Source: Olleya sediminilitoris (GTDB lineage: Bacteria; Bacteroidota; Bacteroidia; Flavobacteriales; Flavobacteriaceae). From it: a stretch of DNA of 64,000 nucleotides. Position 1 is the first letter of the stretch. Every line of letters begins with the position of its first letter. The position numbers and the translations under genes were made by a program. The stretch lies in contig NZ_JAEMEF010000011.1 in assembly GCF_016785945.1 (NCBI RefSeq), positions 1 through 64,000 of the forward strand, read 5' to 3'. This document shows, piece after piece, positions 16,018 through 24,152 of the stretch. The notes beneath the pieces are model-generated. The model had not been told where the DNA came from, ran no database searches, and saw nothing but the letters and a program-made list of their open reading frames with translations.

Positions 16018-17022
16018 ATGAAAAAATTATTATATGGATTTTGTTTACTAGTAATTGTTTCATGTAAAAAACAATTACCAGTAATCCAGCCAACTATAAT
16101 TACCGAAAAAACACCAAATGATACAGATGATCCAGCTATTTGGGTTAATCCAAATGATGCTTCAAAAAGTATTGTTTTTGGTACTGATAAAGAAACTAAT
16201 GGAGGTGTCTATGCTTTTAATTTAGACGGAAAAATTATTAAAGAAAAAAGTATAACCAATATAAAACGTCCTAATAATGTGGATTTGGAATATGGATTTA
16301 AGTTAAACGATTCTACTACAACAGATATAATTGCGTTTACCGAAAGAGAACGTCAACAAATCCGAGTGTTTTCTGTGCCAGACATGAAGCCTTTAGATAA
16401 TGGTGGTTTCAAGGTGTTTGCAGATGCTAAAGACCCAGAGCATAATTTACCAATGGGAATAGCACTGTATAAATCACCAATAACTAAATCTATTTACGCT
16501 ATTGTTGGTAGAAAATCAGGACCTGAAACAGGATATTTATATCAATATAAATTAAATTCTGATAGTCTAGGTGTACATGCTAATTTGGTTAGAAAATTTG
16601 GCGGTTTTAGCGGAAAAAAAGAAATTGAAGCTATTGCTGTAGATAATGAAAATGGAATAGTTTATTATTCAGATGAAGGACATTGTATACGTAAATATTA
16701 TGCAGAACCAAGTATGGGCAACGAAGAGTTAAGTTGTTTTGGTAGCCAGTATTTTACTAAAGATATAGAAGGTATAGCTATTGCAAAATACCAAGATAAA
16801 GGTTTTTTAATAGTTTCTAACCAGCAAGCACATACTTTCAATGTTTTTGATTTAAAAACTAATGCTTTTATAAAAGAACTTAATTTAGGAACTATTGAAA
16901 CTGATGGTTGTGATATTACAACTGTAGCTTTAAGTAGCAAATTTCCTAATGGTTTATTTGTGTCTATGAATGATGAAAAAAACTTCTTTTTTCATGATTT
17001 AGAGTTATTAAAACTGAATTAA
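16018..17022 (+). CDS. Beta-propeller phytase-like lipoprotein
   Basis: The 334-residue protein has an SPII signal with Cys16. The mature part matches beta-propeller phytases: DTDDPAIWVNPNDASKS near residue 35, GGVYAFNLDGK near 65, RPNNVDLEYG near 85, and repeated acidic calcium-ligand segments (DNENGIVYYSDE near 205, TDGCDITTVAL near 300). These enzymes release phosphate from Ca-phytate. As a lipoprotein it would act on the cell surface or in the periplasm. It is co-transcribed with the TonB receptor. Confidence 0.86.
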   Translation: MKKLLYGFCLLVIVSCKKQLPVIQPTIITEKTPNDTDDPAIWVNPNDASKSIVFGTDKETNGGVYAFNLDGKIIKEKSITNIKRPNNVDLEYGFKLNDSTTTDIIAFTERERQQIRVFSVPDMKPLDNGGFKVFADAKDPEHNLPMGIALYKSPITKSIYAIVGRKSGPETGYLYQYKLNSDSLGVHANLVRKFGGFSGKKEIEAIAVDNENGIVYYSDEGHCIRKYYAEPSMGNEELSCFGSQYFTKDIEGIAIAKYQDKGFLIVSNQQAHTFNVFDLKTNAFIKELNLGTIETDGCDITTVALSSKFPNGLFVSMNDEKNFFFHDLELLKLN

Positions 17023-17027
17023 TTTTT

Positions 17028-17060
17028 CAACCCCTTTCTAATATTAGAAAGGGGGTTTTT
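17028..17060. terminator. Terminator of the phytase operon
   Basis: The palindrome pairs ACCCCTTTCTAAT with ATTAGAAAGGGGGT and is followed by TTTTT. Being nearly symmetrical with A/T tracts on both sides, it could also serve the convergent gene at 17069. Confidence 0.85.
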
Positions 17061-17068
17061 ATAGTTTA

Positions 17069-17530
17069 CTATTTAAGTATGTCTTTTATAATCTTTAAAT
17101 GATGTGTAGTGTGAAGAATTAAAAAGCGGTATACTCTTTTTGTATTGACATGTCCAAATAGAGGATGTTTAAAATAGGCGTTTGTGTCTAGATCCGTAAT
17201 TTTACTAATATTGCTTTTAGCTTCTTTAATTTGAACTATAAGATCTTCTTTTAAGATAACTTCTGGAGGTTTTACATGTTTAGGTGCTTTAGCTTTACCT
17301 CTTGGAAAAAAACCTAACGTAAAAAATACCTTGCCTAAAACACTAAAATTATTAGAATATGTGCTTGGGTCTGATGTTTTTAAAGCATTACAGACATTGT
17401 TTATCACTTTAAGGCTATGATCTATATGCCAAGCTACATTTTCTTTAGAAATAGCTTTGTTGTTAGCTTCTTGGTTTTGAATATGATATTCTAATGTGTT
17501 TATGGTTGTAGTTAGCTTTTGTAAACTCAT
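17069..17530 (-). CDS. DinB-like/DUF1569 protein
   Basis: The 153-residue all-helical protein fits the DUF1569/DinB superfamily. A WHIDHS segment (about 34-39) and a C-terminal HTTHHLKIIKD segment (about 139-149) supply the histidines that bind metal in the DinB four-helix bundle. Function of this clade is unknown; some members are thiol-dependent metalloenzymes. No signal peptide. It is convergent with the phytase gene. Confidence 0.7.
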   Translation of the reverse strand: MSLQKLTTTINTLEYHIQNQEANNKAISKENVAWHIDHSLKVINNVCNALKTSDPSTYSNNFSVLGKVFFTLGFFPRGKAKAPKHVKPPEVILKEDLIVQIKEAKSNISKITDLDTNAYFKHPLFGHVNTKRVYRFLILHTTHHLKIIKDILK

Positions 17531-17620
17531 AAATTTTTATTTATACTAGGTAAGGTACAAATTATAGATAACAATTAACCTTGAAATTATAAAATTGATA
17601 TTGTAAGTTAATAGATAAAA

Positions 17621-17649
17621 AAAATCCCAAACTTAGTGTTTGGGATTTT
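17621..17649 (-). terminator. Terminator of ahcY
   Basis: Arms AAAATCCCAAAC and GTTTGGGATTTT enclose a TTAGT loop, 30 bp past the ahcY stop. On the minus strand the left arm is followed by T residues. Confidence 0.85.
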
Positions 17650-17678
17650 AATATTACATTTAAAAGATTCTCTTTTAA

Positions 17679-18995
17679 TTAATATCTATAGTGTTCTGGC
17701 TTGTATGGTCCTTCAACAGTTACACCAATGTATTCAGCTTGGTAAGGTGCAAGTTCTGTAAGCTCGACACCAATTTTAGCTAAGTGTAATTTTGCTACTT
17801 TTTCGTCTAAATGTTTTGGTAACATGTATACGTCGTTATCGTATTTTTCACTGTTTTTCCAAAGTTCAATTTGTGCTAAAGTTTGATTTGTAAACGAGTT
17901 AGACATAACAAAACTAGGATGTCCTGTTGCGCAACCAAGGTTTACTAAACGTCCTTCGGCTAGGATAATAATATCTTTACCATTAACATTGTATTTGTCT
18001 ACTTGTGGTTTGATTGTGTCTTTAGTATCACCAAAGTTTTCGTTTAACCAAGCCATTTGGATTTCGTTATCAAAGTGTCCAATGTTACAAACAATAGTTT
18101 TGTCTTTCATTGCTTCAAAGTGCTCACCACGTACAATGTCTTTATTTCCTGTTGTTGTAATTATAATATCACTGTTTCCAACTACTGTTTCAAGTTTTTT
18201 AACTTCAAAACCGTCCATTGCTGCTTGTAAAGCACAAATTGGGTCAATTTCTGTAACTGTTACAATAGATCCAGCACCTTTAAATGATGCAGCTGTACCT
18301 TTACCAACGTCTCCATAACCACAAACAGTTACACGTTTACCAGCTAACATAATGTCTGTTGCACGACGTATAGCATCTACAGCAGATTCTTTACAACCGT
18401 ATTTGTTATCAAATTTAGATTTAGTTACAGAGTCATTTACGTTAATAGCTGGCATTGTTAATGTACCGTTTTTAACACGCTCGTATAATCTGTGTACTCC
18501 AGTTGTAGTTTCTTCAGATAATCCTTTAATTCCATCAGATAATTCTGGATATTTATCTAATACCATGTTTGTTAAATCTCCACCATCATCTAAAATCATG
18601 TTTAATGGTTTACGATCTTCACCAAAAAATAAGGTTTGTTCTATACACCAGTCAAATTCTTCTTCTGTCATGTCTTTCCATGCATAAACAGCAGTTCCTG
18701 CTTCTGCAATAGCAGCAGCAGCTTGATCTTGTGTAGAAAAAATGTTACAAGAACTCCAAGTAACCTCTGCACCTAAAGCTTGTAAAGTTTCAATTAAAAC
18801 AGCAGTTTGGATAGTCATGTGTAAACATCCTGCAATACGTGCACCTTTTAATGGCTGCTCGTCTTTATACTCCTCACGTAAACTCATTAGTCCTGGCATT
18901 TCTGCTTCGGCTAAATTAATTTCTTTTCTTCCCCAAGCCGCAAGCGACATGTCTTTTACCTTGTTAGGTACGTAAGCAACGTTTTTTGTACTCAT
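17679..18995 (-). CDS. ahcY: Adenosylhomocysteinase
   Basis: The 438-residue enzyme hydrolyses S-adenosylhomocysteine to adenosine and homocysteine, removing the product inhibitor of methyltransferases. Visible motifs are [21 protein letters not shown] near 52, DDGGDLTN near 137, the NAD-binding [10 protein letters not shown] near 226, [10 protein letters not shown] near 303, and the C-terminal PYKPEHYRY. Length is normal. It is monocistronic and divergent from the phosphopantetheinyl transferase gene. Confidence 0.97.
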   Translation of the reverse strand: MSTKNVAYVPNKVKDMSLAAWGRKEINLAEAEMPGLMSLREEYKDEQPLKGARIAGCLHMTIQTAVLIETLQALGAEVTWSSCNIFSTQDQAAAAIAEAGTAVYAWKDMTEEEFDWCIEQTLFFGEDRKPLNMILDDGGDLTNMVLDKYPELSDGIKGLSEETTTGVHRLYERVKNGTLTMPAINVNDSVTKSKFDNKYGCKESAVDAIRRATDIMLAGKRVTVCGYGDVGKGTAASFKGAGSIVTVTEIDPICALQAAMDGFEVKKLETVVGNSDIIITTTGNKDIVRGEHFEAMKDKTIVCNIGHFDNEIQMAWLNENFGDTKDTIKPQVDKYNVNGKDIIILAEGRLVNLGCATGHPSFVMSNSFTNQTLAQIELWKNSEKYDNDVYMLPKHLDEKVAKLHLAKIGVELTELAPYQAEYIGVTVEGPYKPEHYRY

Positions 18996-19104
18996 ATTAT
19001 TTATCTCTTTATTTTATAAATGAAACACCTTTGGGAATTAGCACTTAAAATGGTTAAATTCGCTTAACTAAAATGCATAATTAGCCTTAGGCTTTGCAAA
19101 GATA
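18996..19104 (-). promoter_or_regulatory. ahcY promoter and structured leader
   Basis: On the minus strand TATCTTTG (plus 19097-19104) matches the -7 box, giving a leader of about 90 nt. The leader contains a GCCTAAGGC palindrome, a GTTAA/TTAAC hairpin and an AGTGCTAATTCCC segment. That segment resembles the GGTGCNAATTCC piece of SAM-I riboswitches, but the other conserved parts of that class are not present. So a structured leader is likely; a riboswitch is speculative. Confidence 0.4.
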
Positions 19105-19127
19105 ACTAATAGAATTTAGAATATTAA

Positions 19128-19754
19128 ATGCCTCTATATAAAACCATTACTCCTAATTCACAAACTACTGTTAAAATCTGGAAGATTGAAGAGTCTTATG
19201 ACCAATTAATCAATCCGTTAGATTTAAAACCTGAAAGCTTAACTCGTGTTTTAGGTATGAAAAGTGAACTGCACCAACGCGGATTTTTAAGTGTTAGACA
19301 CTTGCTTAAAGCTTTTGGTTACACAGATCAAGATTTGTATTATGACACTAATGGAAAACCACATTTAAAAGATGGAAAGCATATATCTATAACGCATAGT
19401 TTTACGTTTTCTGGTGTAATTATTAGTGATACAGATGTTGGTATTGATATAGAGCAACGACGAGATAAAATAGCTGTAATTGCAAAAAAGTTTGTAGAGT
19501 ATGAATTTGAATATTTGGACAAGCAAGCGTCTGATTATATTAACAAATTAACAGTGATTTGGGGAATTAAAGAATCTCTTTATAAATTGTTTGCAACACC
19601 AGGAATGTTGTTTAGAGAGCATTTTTTAGTTATTCCGTTTACAATGCATGACGATCAAACCGTGTGTTGGATAGATTATAAGGGTTTGAAAAAGCGTTAT
19701 ACTGCCAATTACTTGGAATTTGAAGGTTTTACTTGTGCTTATGTTATAGAATAA
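19128..19754 (+). CDS. 4'-phosphopantetheinyl transferase superfamily protein
   Basis: The 208-residue protein has the family motifs: GIDIEQRRDK near residue 105 (metal-binding Asp and Glu) and WGIKESLYKLF near 144 (WxxKEAxxK type). Sfp/HetI-type enzymes transfer the phosphopantetheine arm from CoA to carrier proteins. The N-terminal about 90 residues carry the usual substrate-recognition part. The stop overlaps the next start codon (TAATG), so it is coupled to the GGGP synthase gene. Its carrier protein target cannot be read here. Confidence 0.85.
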   Translation: MPLYKTITPNSQTTVKIWKIEESYDQLINPLDLKPESLTRVLGMKSELHQRGFLSVRHLLKAFGYTDQDLYYDTNGKPHLKDGKHISITHSFTFSGVIISDTDVGIDIEQRRDKIAVIAKKFVEYEFEYLDKQASDYINKLTVIWGIKESLYKLFATPGMLFREHFLVIPFTMHDDQTVCWIDYKGLKKRYTANYLEFEGFTCAYVIE

Positions 19755-20476
19755 TGAGTGTTTACAACGACATACTTTCCGCGAAAGCGAAAAAAAAGAA
19801 ATTATTAGCCATATTAATCGATCCTGATAATTTTAACTTAAATATAATATCGCAATTTGCCGATAAAATTAATAAATCAATCATTACTCATGTTTTTGTA
19901 GGTGGAAGTACTGTTGAAAAAGAGGAGACAGAACAACTTGTAAAAGCACTAAAGCCACTAGTAAATTTACCAATTGTATTATTTCCTGGAGACGTTACTC
20001 AAATAGCTAAAAATGCAGACGCTATTTTGTTTTTATCTTTAATATCTGGTAGAAATCCTAAATACTTAATAGAGAAACAAATTGAAGCAGTTTCAATATT
20101 AAAAAACACCAATTTAGAAGTTATACCAACAGGTTATATTTTAATTGAGAATGGTAAAGAAACAACGGTTCAGAAAGTAACAGAAACACAGCCAATACCA
20201 GTTAATATGCTTCAATTGGTTGCTGACACAGCAAAAGCAGGAGAGTTATTAGGTAAAAAACTAATTTATTTAGAAGCCGGAAGTGGTGCGTTACATCCAG
20301 TCCCTTTAAAAATTATTGAAGCAGTTAAAAAAGATTTAGGTATACCTTTAATTGTTGGAGGTGGAATAAGAAGTAAAGCGCAATTAGATGCAGCTTATTA
20401 TTCAGGAGCAGATATAGTAGTCATTGGGACTGCTTTTGAAAATGATATCAATTTTTTTAATGAACTAAAATTATAA
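19754..20476 (+). CDS. Geranylgeranylglyceryl phosphate synthase-like (PcrB family)
   Basis: The start is placed at 19754 (MSVYNDILSAKAKKKK), overlapping the previous stop; the open frame extends 7 codons further. The 240-residue TIM barrel shows AILIDPDNF near 20, FVGGSTVEKEE near 47, YLEAGSGA near 172 and a phosphate-binding VGGGIRSKAQLD near 200. The family joins a prenyl diphosphate to sn-glycerol-1-phosphate through an ether bond, an archaeal-type reaction. Flavobacteria members are known to belong to the GGGP synthase group; their lipid end product is not clear from the gene. It is coupled to a phosphopantetheinyl transferase. Confidence 0.86.
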   Translation: MSVYNDILSAKAKKKKLLAILIDPDNFNLNIISQFADKINKSIITHVFVGGSTVEKEETEQLVKALKPLVNLPIVLFPGDVTQIAKNADAILFLSLISGRNPKYLIEKQIEAVSILKNTNLEVIPTGYILIENGKETTVQKVTETQPIPVNMLQLVADTAKAGELLGKKLIYLEAGSGALHPVPLKIIEAVKKDLGIPLIVGGGIRSKAQLDAAYYSGADIVVIGTAFENDINFFNELKL

Positions 20477-20478
20477 AT

Positions 20479-20739
20479 ATGAATATTTCGGTAGACTTAA
20501 CCTTGTCACCTTTAAGTAATGATTACGAGCAACATGTTATTGATTTTATTAAAATGTTGAGAGATTCAGAATTTACGGTTTTAGAAAACCCGTTAAGTAC
20601 TCAAATTTTTGGTGAATTTGACCAATTAATGCCTTTTTTAAACGAAAAGATTAAAGCTTCGTTTGAAAATCAAGACATTTGTGTATTAACTATGAAAGTT
20701 GTTAAAACAGACAGAAGCGATTATGAACCACATTTTTGA
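20479..20739 (+). CDS. Thiamine-binding protein family (MTH1187/YkoF-like)
   Basis: The 86-residue protein fits the thiamine_BP family: MNISVDLTLSPLS start, a ferredoxin-like beta-alpha-beta fold and a conserved FGEFDQLM segment near 48. It is soluble, with no signal. Members bind thiamine or a precursor such as HMP. It lies 2 bp after the GGGP synthase gene and overlaps the pnuC-type gene by 17 bp. Together with the TPP riboswitch at 23963 this points to thiamine handling. Confidence 0.75.
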   Translation: MNISVDLTLSPLSNDYEQHVIDFIKMLRDSEFTVLENPLSTQIFGEFDQLMPFLNEKIKASFENQDICVLTMKVVKTDRSDYEPHF

Positions 20740-21355
20740 TTTCCTTTTTGGACAATATTTTGATTATGAAACTACAGATGTAATCTTAGAAATTACAGCA
20801 GTTGTTTTTGGGTTTTTATCTGTGTGGTTTTCCAAACAAAATAAAATTTGTGTATTTCCAACAGGTATGATAAGTACAGTCATTTTTGTATATTTATTGC
20901 TTAAATGGGAGTTGTTAGGAGATATGATGATAAATGCTTATTATTTTATAATGAGTGTTTATGGTTGGTATATTTGGACAAGAAAAGTTGATAATAGTCA
21001 AGTTACACCAATCTCTAAAACAACAAACAAAGAAAAAAAAATAAGTCTCTTAATATTTATAGCAACACTATTTTTTGTGTTTTTTATATATCAAACATTT
21101 GATAAATGGACCAGTTGGGTTGCTTATATTGATACCATTACCACAGCCATCTTTTTTGTGGGTATGTGGTTAATGGCTAAACGTAAAATTGAAAACTGGA
21201 TTTTATGGATTATTGGAGATATTATCTCAGTTCCTTTATATTTTTATAAAGGATTTACATTTACATCCTTTCAGTATTTAGGATTTACAATTATTGCCAT
21301 ATATGGCTATTTAGCATGGAAAAAGCACTTGAACAACAACTTTCAAACTGTGTAA
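20723..21355 (+). CDS. PnuC-family transporter, probably PnuT-type (thiamine)
   Basis: The start is placed at 20723 (MNHIFDFLFGQYFDYETTDV), inside the end of the previous gene; the frame is open 8 codons further. The 210-residue protein has about seven membrane helices and PnuC hallmarks: a VVFGFLSVWFSKQNK segment near 26 and a MSVYGWYIWTRK segment near 82. PnuC proteins take up nicotinamide riboside, PnuT relatives take up thiamine. The neighbours (thiamine-binding protein and TPP-regulated TonB receptor) favour thiamine; the NadR-like neighbour would also fit nicotinamide riboside. Confidence 0.82.
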   Translation: MNHIFDFLFGQYFDYETTDVILEITAVVFGFLSVWFSKQNKICVFPTGMISTVIFVYLLLKWELLGDMMINAYYFIMSVYGWYIWTRKVDNSQVTPISKTTNKEKKISLLIFIATLFFVFFIYQTFDKWTSWVAYIDTITTAIFFVGMWLMAKRKIENWILWIIGDIISVPLYFYKGFTFTSFQYLGFTIIAIYGYLAWKKHLNNNFQTV

Positions 21356-21888
21356 AAATAGTTTTGTTTGGACCTGAATCTACTGGTAAAACTACTTTGT
21401 CGCAACAATTAGCACGACATTACCACTCGGTTTGGGTGCCAGAATATGCACGTGAATATTTGCAAAATAAATGGAATAACGAGCGTAAAACTTGCGAAAC
21501 AAAAGACTTACTTCCTATAGCAAAGGGACAAATGAAATTAGAGAATGATTTGGCTAAAAAAACAGACTCAGTTTTAATTTGCGATACCGATTTACTTGAA
21601 ACTAAAGTCTATTCCGAAGCTTATTATTCTGGAATTTGTGATCCAGTGTTAGAAAAATATGCTTTAAAAAACACCTACGATTTATACTTTTTAACGTATA
21701 TTGATACACCTTGGGAAGCTGATGATTTACGCGATAAGCCAGAAGAACGTGAAGCTATGTTCAAAGCTTTTGAGGCAGAATTAATAAAATATAAGCGACC
21801 TTATGTTTTGTTAAAAGGTGATAAGAAAACAAGATTAAAAATGGCGACAATTTATATTGATCAATTATTACAAACCAAAAACCAATAA
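21316..21888 (+). CDS. NadR-like P-loop kinase
   Basis: The 190-residue protein has a Walker A motif FGPESTGKTTLSQQL (about 18-32) and the NadR-type PEYAREYL segment near 44. An ICDTDLLETKVYSEAYY segment near 94 is followed by a DDLRDKPEEREAM stretch near 140. NadR kinase domains phosphorylate nicotinamide riboside; a close relative next to a thiamine transporter could phosphorylate thiamine and trap it. The start overlaps the transporter gene by 40 bp, so tight coupling suggests uptake and phosphorylation of the same substrate. The NMN adenylyltransferase domain of full NadR is absent. Confidence 0.78.
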   Translation: MEKALEQQLSNCVKIVLFGPESTGKTTLSQQLARHYHSVWVPEYAREYLQNKWNNERKTCETKDLLPIAKGQMKLENDLAKKTDSVLICDTDLLETKVYSEAYYSGICDPVLEKYALKNTYDLYFLTYIDTPWEADDLRDKPEEREAMFKAFEAELIKYKRPYVLLKGDKKTRLKMATIYIDQLLQTKNQ

Positions 21889-23441
21889 TGAATTTTAGTA
21901 AAGAAGATATAACATTATTAGAGCAAAAAGGACTGTCTTTAAAAAAAGTAGAACAACAATTAGAGTTGTTTAAAACAGGGTTACCTTTTATTAATTTAGA
22001 GAGAGCTGCAACACTGGATGATGGCATTTTACAATTTTCAGAAGAAAAAACTATACAGTTAATTAAAAAGTATGACGCTGAAAAAGAAAAATTAGAGGTT
22101 GTTAAGTTTGTTCCAGCTTCTGGAGCAGCAACAAGAATGTTTAAATTTTTATTTGAATTTTCTAAGAAATACAAGTCTAAAAAACAGACTGTTAATGCCT
22201 TTATAAACAAAAATAAAGCGTCTAATCTATCTTTGTTTTTTGTTGCTCTAGAAAAGTTTCCTTTCTATAATACAGTCATAAACTATCTAGAGAATCATAA
22301 TAAAAATTATAAAAACCTTAATAATGATGAAAAATTAGAAGCTTTTATTGCTGCTATTTTACATGATGATAAATTATCTTTTAGTCAATACCCTAAAGGT
22401 TTATTACCATTTCATAAATATAAGAATCATTTAGCCAGTGCTTTTGAAGAGCATTTGTTTGAAGCTGCGTTATATGCTTCAACAAACGGTCAAGCTAAAC
22501 TACATTTCACTATCTCAGATAAACATAAAGATAAATTTACTAACGAGTTTACACGTATTCAGAATATAGTAGAACAAAAGACAAACACTAAATTTGAAAT
22601 TTCATTTTCTTACCAAAAAGGTGCTACAGATACTGTAGCGGTATCTACTAAAAATGAAATTGTTAGAGAAGAAAATGGAGACTTGTATTTTAGACCTTCA
22701 GGTCATGGTGCTTTAATTGAAAATTTAAACGATTTAGACGCAGACATTATTTTTATTAAAAACATAGATAATGTCGTTGTTAATAAGTATCAAGTCGAAG
22801 TCGCTAAACATAAAAAAATGCTAGCTGGTTTATTAATTGAAGTTAAAGATCAGGCTTTTAAATATGCTAGAGATTTAGATGAAAAAGAATTAAAGAGTAC
22901 AGATATTATTGATATAGCAGAGTTTTTAATATCTAAATTGAATGTGGTTATATCTCCTGAATTTGAAAAATATTCTACACAATATCAAATAGAATATTTA
23001 AAAAATAAAATTGATAGGCCAATACGCGTTTGTGGTATGGTTAAAAATGAAGGGGAACCAGGAGGAGGCCCTTTTTGGGTGAAAGATGAAGGCGCAAATA
23101 TTTCACTACAAATTGTAGAGTCTGCACAAATTGATAAAAAAGTAAAGTCACAAAAAAACATTGTCAAAAACGCGACACATTTTAATCCTGTGGATTTAGT
23201 TTGTAGTACAAAAAATTATAAAGGAGAATCTTACGATTTACATAAGTATGTAGATCATAAAACAGCATTTATAACCAATAAAACCAAATCGGGTCAAGAG
23301 ATAAAAGCACTTGAGTTACCAGGTTTATGGAATGGTAGTATGGCTAACTGGAATACTATTTTTGTTGAAGTCCCTTTAGTAACTTTTAATCCTGTAAAAA
23401 CGGTTAATGATTTATTAAAACCAACACACCAGGTTTCATAA
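21888..23441 (+). CDS. DUF4301 protein
   Basis: The 517-residue protein is recognised as DUF4301, a Bacteroidota family. Near the N-terminus is a KFVPASGAATRMFK segment (about 69-82) like nucleotidyltransferase glycine-rich loops, and near 260 an RPSGHGALIENLNDLDADIIF segment resembles a sugar-nucleotide or NTP-transferase core. A conserved VCGMVKNEGEPGGGPFWV segment is near 381. A nucleotidyltransferase-like fold is thus plausible; the reaction is unknown. The start overlaps the previous stop (TAATG). It repeatedly neighbours thiamine genes in my recollection of flavobacterial genomes, which is not proven here. Confidence 0.7.
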   Translation: MNFSKEDITLLEQKGLSLKKVEQQLELFKTGLPFINLERAATLDDGILQFSEEKTIQLIKKYDAEKEKLEVVKFVPASGAATRMFKFLFEFSKKYKSKKQTVNAFINKNKASNLSLFFVALEKFPFYNTVINYLENHNKNYKNLNNDEKLEAFIAAILHDDKLSFSQYPKGLLPFHKYKNHLASAFEEHLFEAALYASTNGQAKLHFTISDKHKDKFTNEFTRIQNIVEQKTNTKFEISFSYQKGATDTVAVSTKNEIVREENGDLYFRPSGHGALIENLNDLDADIIFIKNIDNVVVNKYQVEVAKHKKMLAGLLIEVKDQAFKYARDLDEKELKSTDIIDIAEFLISKLNVVISPEFEKYSTQYQIEYLKNKIDRPIRVCGMVKNEGEPGGGPFWVKDEGANISLQIVESAQIDKKVKSQKNIVKNATHFNPVDLVCSTKNYKGESYDLHKYVDHKTAFITNKTKSGQEIKALELPGLWNGSMANWNTIFVEVPLVTFNPVKTVNDLLKPTHQVS

Positions 23442-23849
23442 ATGTTTGATATAAAAGCTTTAGAAAACGAATGTAATTTAAAAGCCATTAGAAGCTCTGG
23501 TAGTGGTGGGCAACATGTTAACAAAGTTGCTACTAAAATTGAATTAAGTTTTTCTGTTATTGATTCTTTAGTTTTAAATGAAAATCAAAAAAGCATAATT
23601 TTAGATAAGCTATCAAACAGATTAACTAAAGATCAAGTTTTACTATTACAATGTGGAGAAACTAGAAGTCAATTAAAAAATAAAGGAATTGTTTTAAAAC
23701 GTTTAGTGCAAATGCTCAAGGAGGCTTTAAAGCCCAGAAAAATCCGTAAATCTACTAAAGTTCCTAAAGCTGTTATTAAAAGACGCTTGAAAAGTAAAAA
23801 AATCAATGCTCAGCGAAAAGCAAACAGGAGAAAACCTGAGCTTGATTGA
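23442..23849 (+). CDS. arfB: Peptidyl-tRNA hydrolase ArfB-like (class I release-factor domain)
   Basis: The 135-residue protein carries the GGQ motif (SGSGGQHVNK, about 18-27) that hydrolyses peptidyl-tRNA and a very basic C-terminal tail (about 100-135). It lacks stop-codon recognition domains, so it should rescue stalled ribosomes rather than terminate translation. Length equals ArfB/YaeJ. It starts directly after the stop of the DUF4301 gene. Confidence 0.88.
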   Translation: MFDIKALENECNLKAIRSSGSGGQHVNKVATKIELSFSVIDSLVLNENQKSIILDKLSNRLTKDQVLLLQCGETRSQLKNKGIVLKRLVQMLKEALKPRKIRKSTKVPKAVIKRRLKSKKINAQRKANRRKPELD

Positions 23850-23947
23850 TCTTATAATTTAATGTTTGTAGTTTAAATTGATTATTGGTTTTCTTTTAAA
23901 GTAAAAAAATAAATCAATTTCATATTTCATAAATCAAAATTCTAATC

Positions 23948-24038
23948 TACCTTTGCATCGTTCTCAAAAAAGGGGTGCCTATATCGGCTGAGATCATACC
24001 CATTGAACCTAGAACAGGTAATGCTGTTTAGGAATTTT
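23948..24038 (+). ncRNA. TPP riboswitch (THI element) with -7 promoter box
   Basis: The promoter box TACCTTTG is at 23948-23955. The aptamer spans about 23963-24038 with the conserved CTGAGAT (23988-23994) and ACCC (23998-24001). The GAACCT (24005-24010) and ACAGG (24014-24018) segments and the GGGGTGCC start follow the TPP consensus. It precedes the TonB receptor start by about 115 bp. No clear terminator follows it, so control may be at translation initiation. Confidence 0.9.
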
Positions 24039-24152
24039 AAGCACATTTATTGTGTTAACGTGTAATGTCTTTTTGAAAAAGTATATACACCATTTTTTAA
24101 TAATTATTAAAGAATAATTACCTCTTTTTATTCGGTTAACGATGTAATCGTA

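Noticed and set aside
18996-19104. Canonical SAM-I riboswitch before ahcY
   Set aside because: Only one short segment matches; the kink-turn and GAAACC and GGCAACC parts are missing.
20723-21888. Firm assignment to nicotinamide riboside salvage
   Set aside because: The thiamine-binding neighbour and TPP riboswitch argue for thiamine; both options were kept in the entries.
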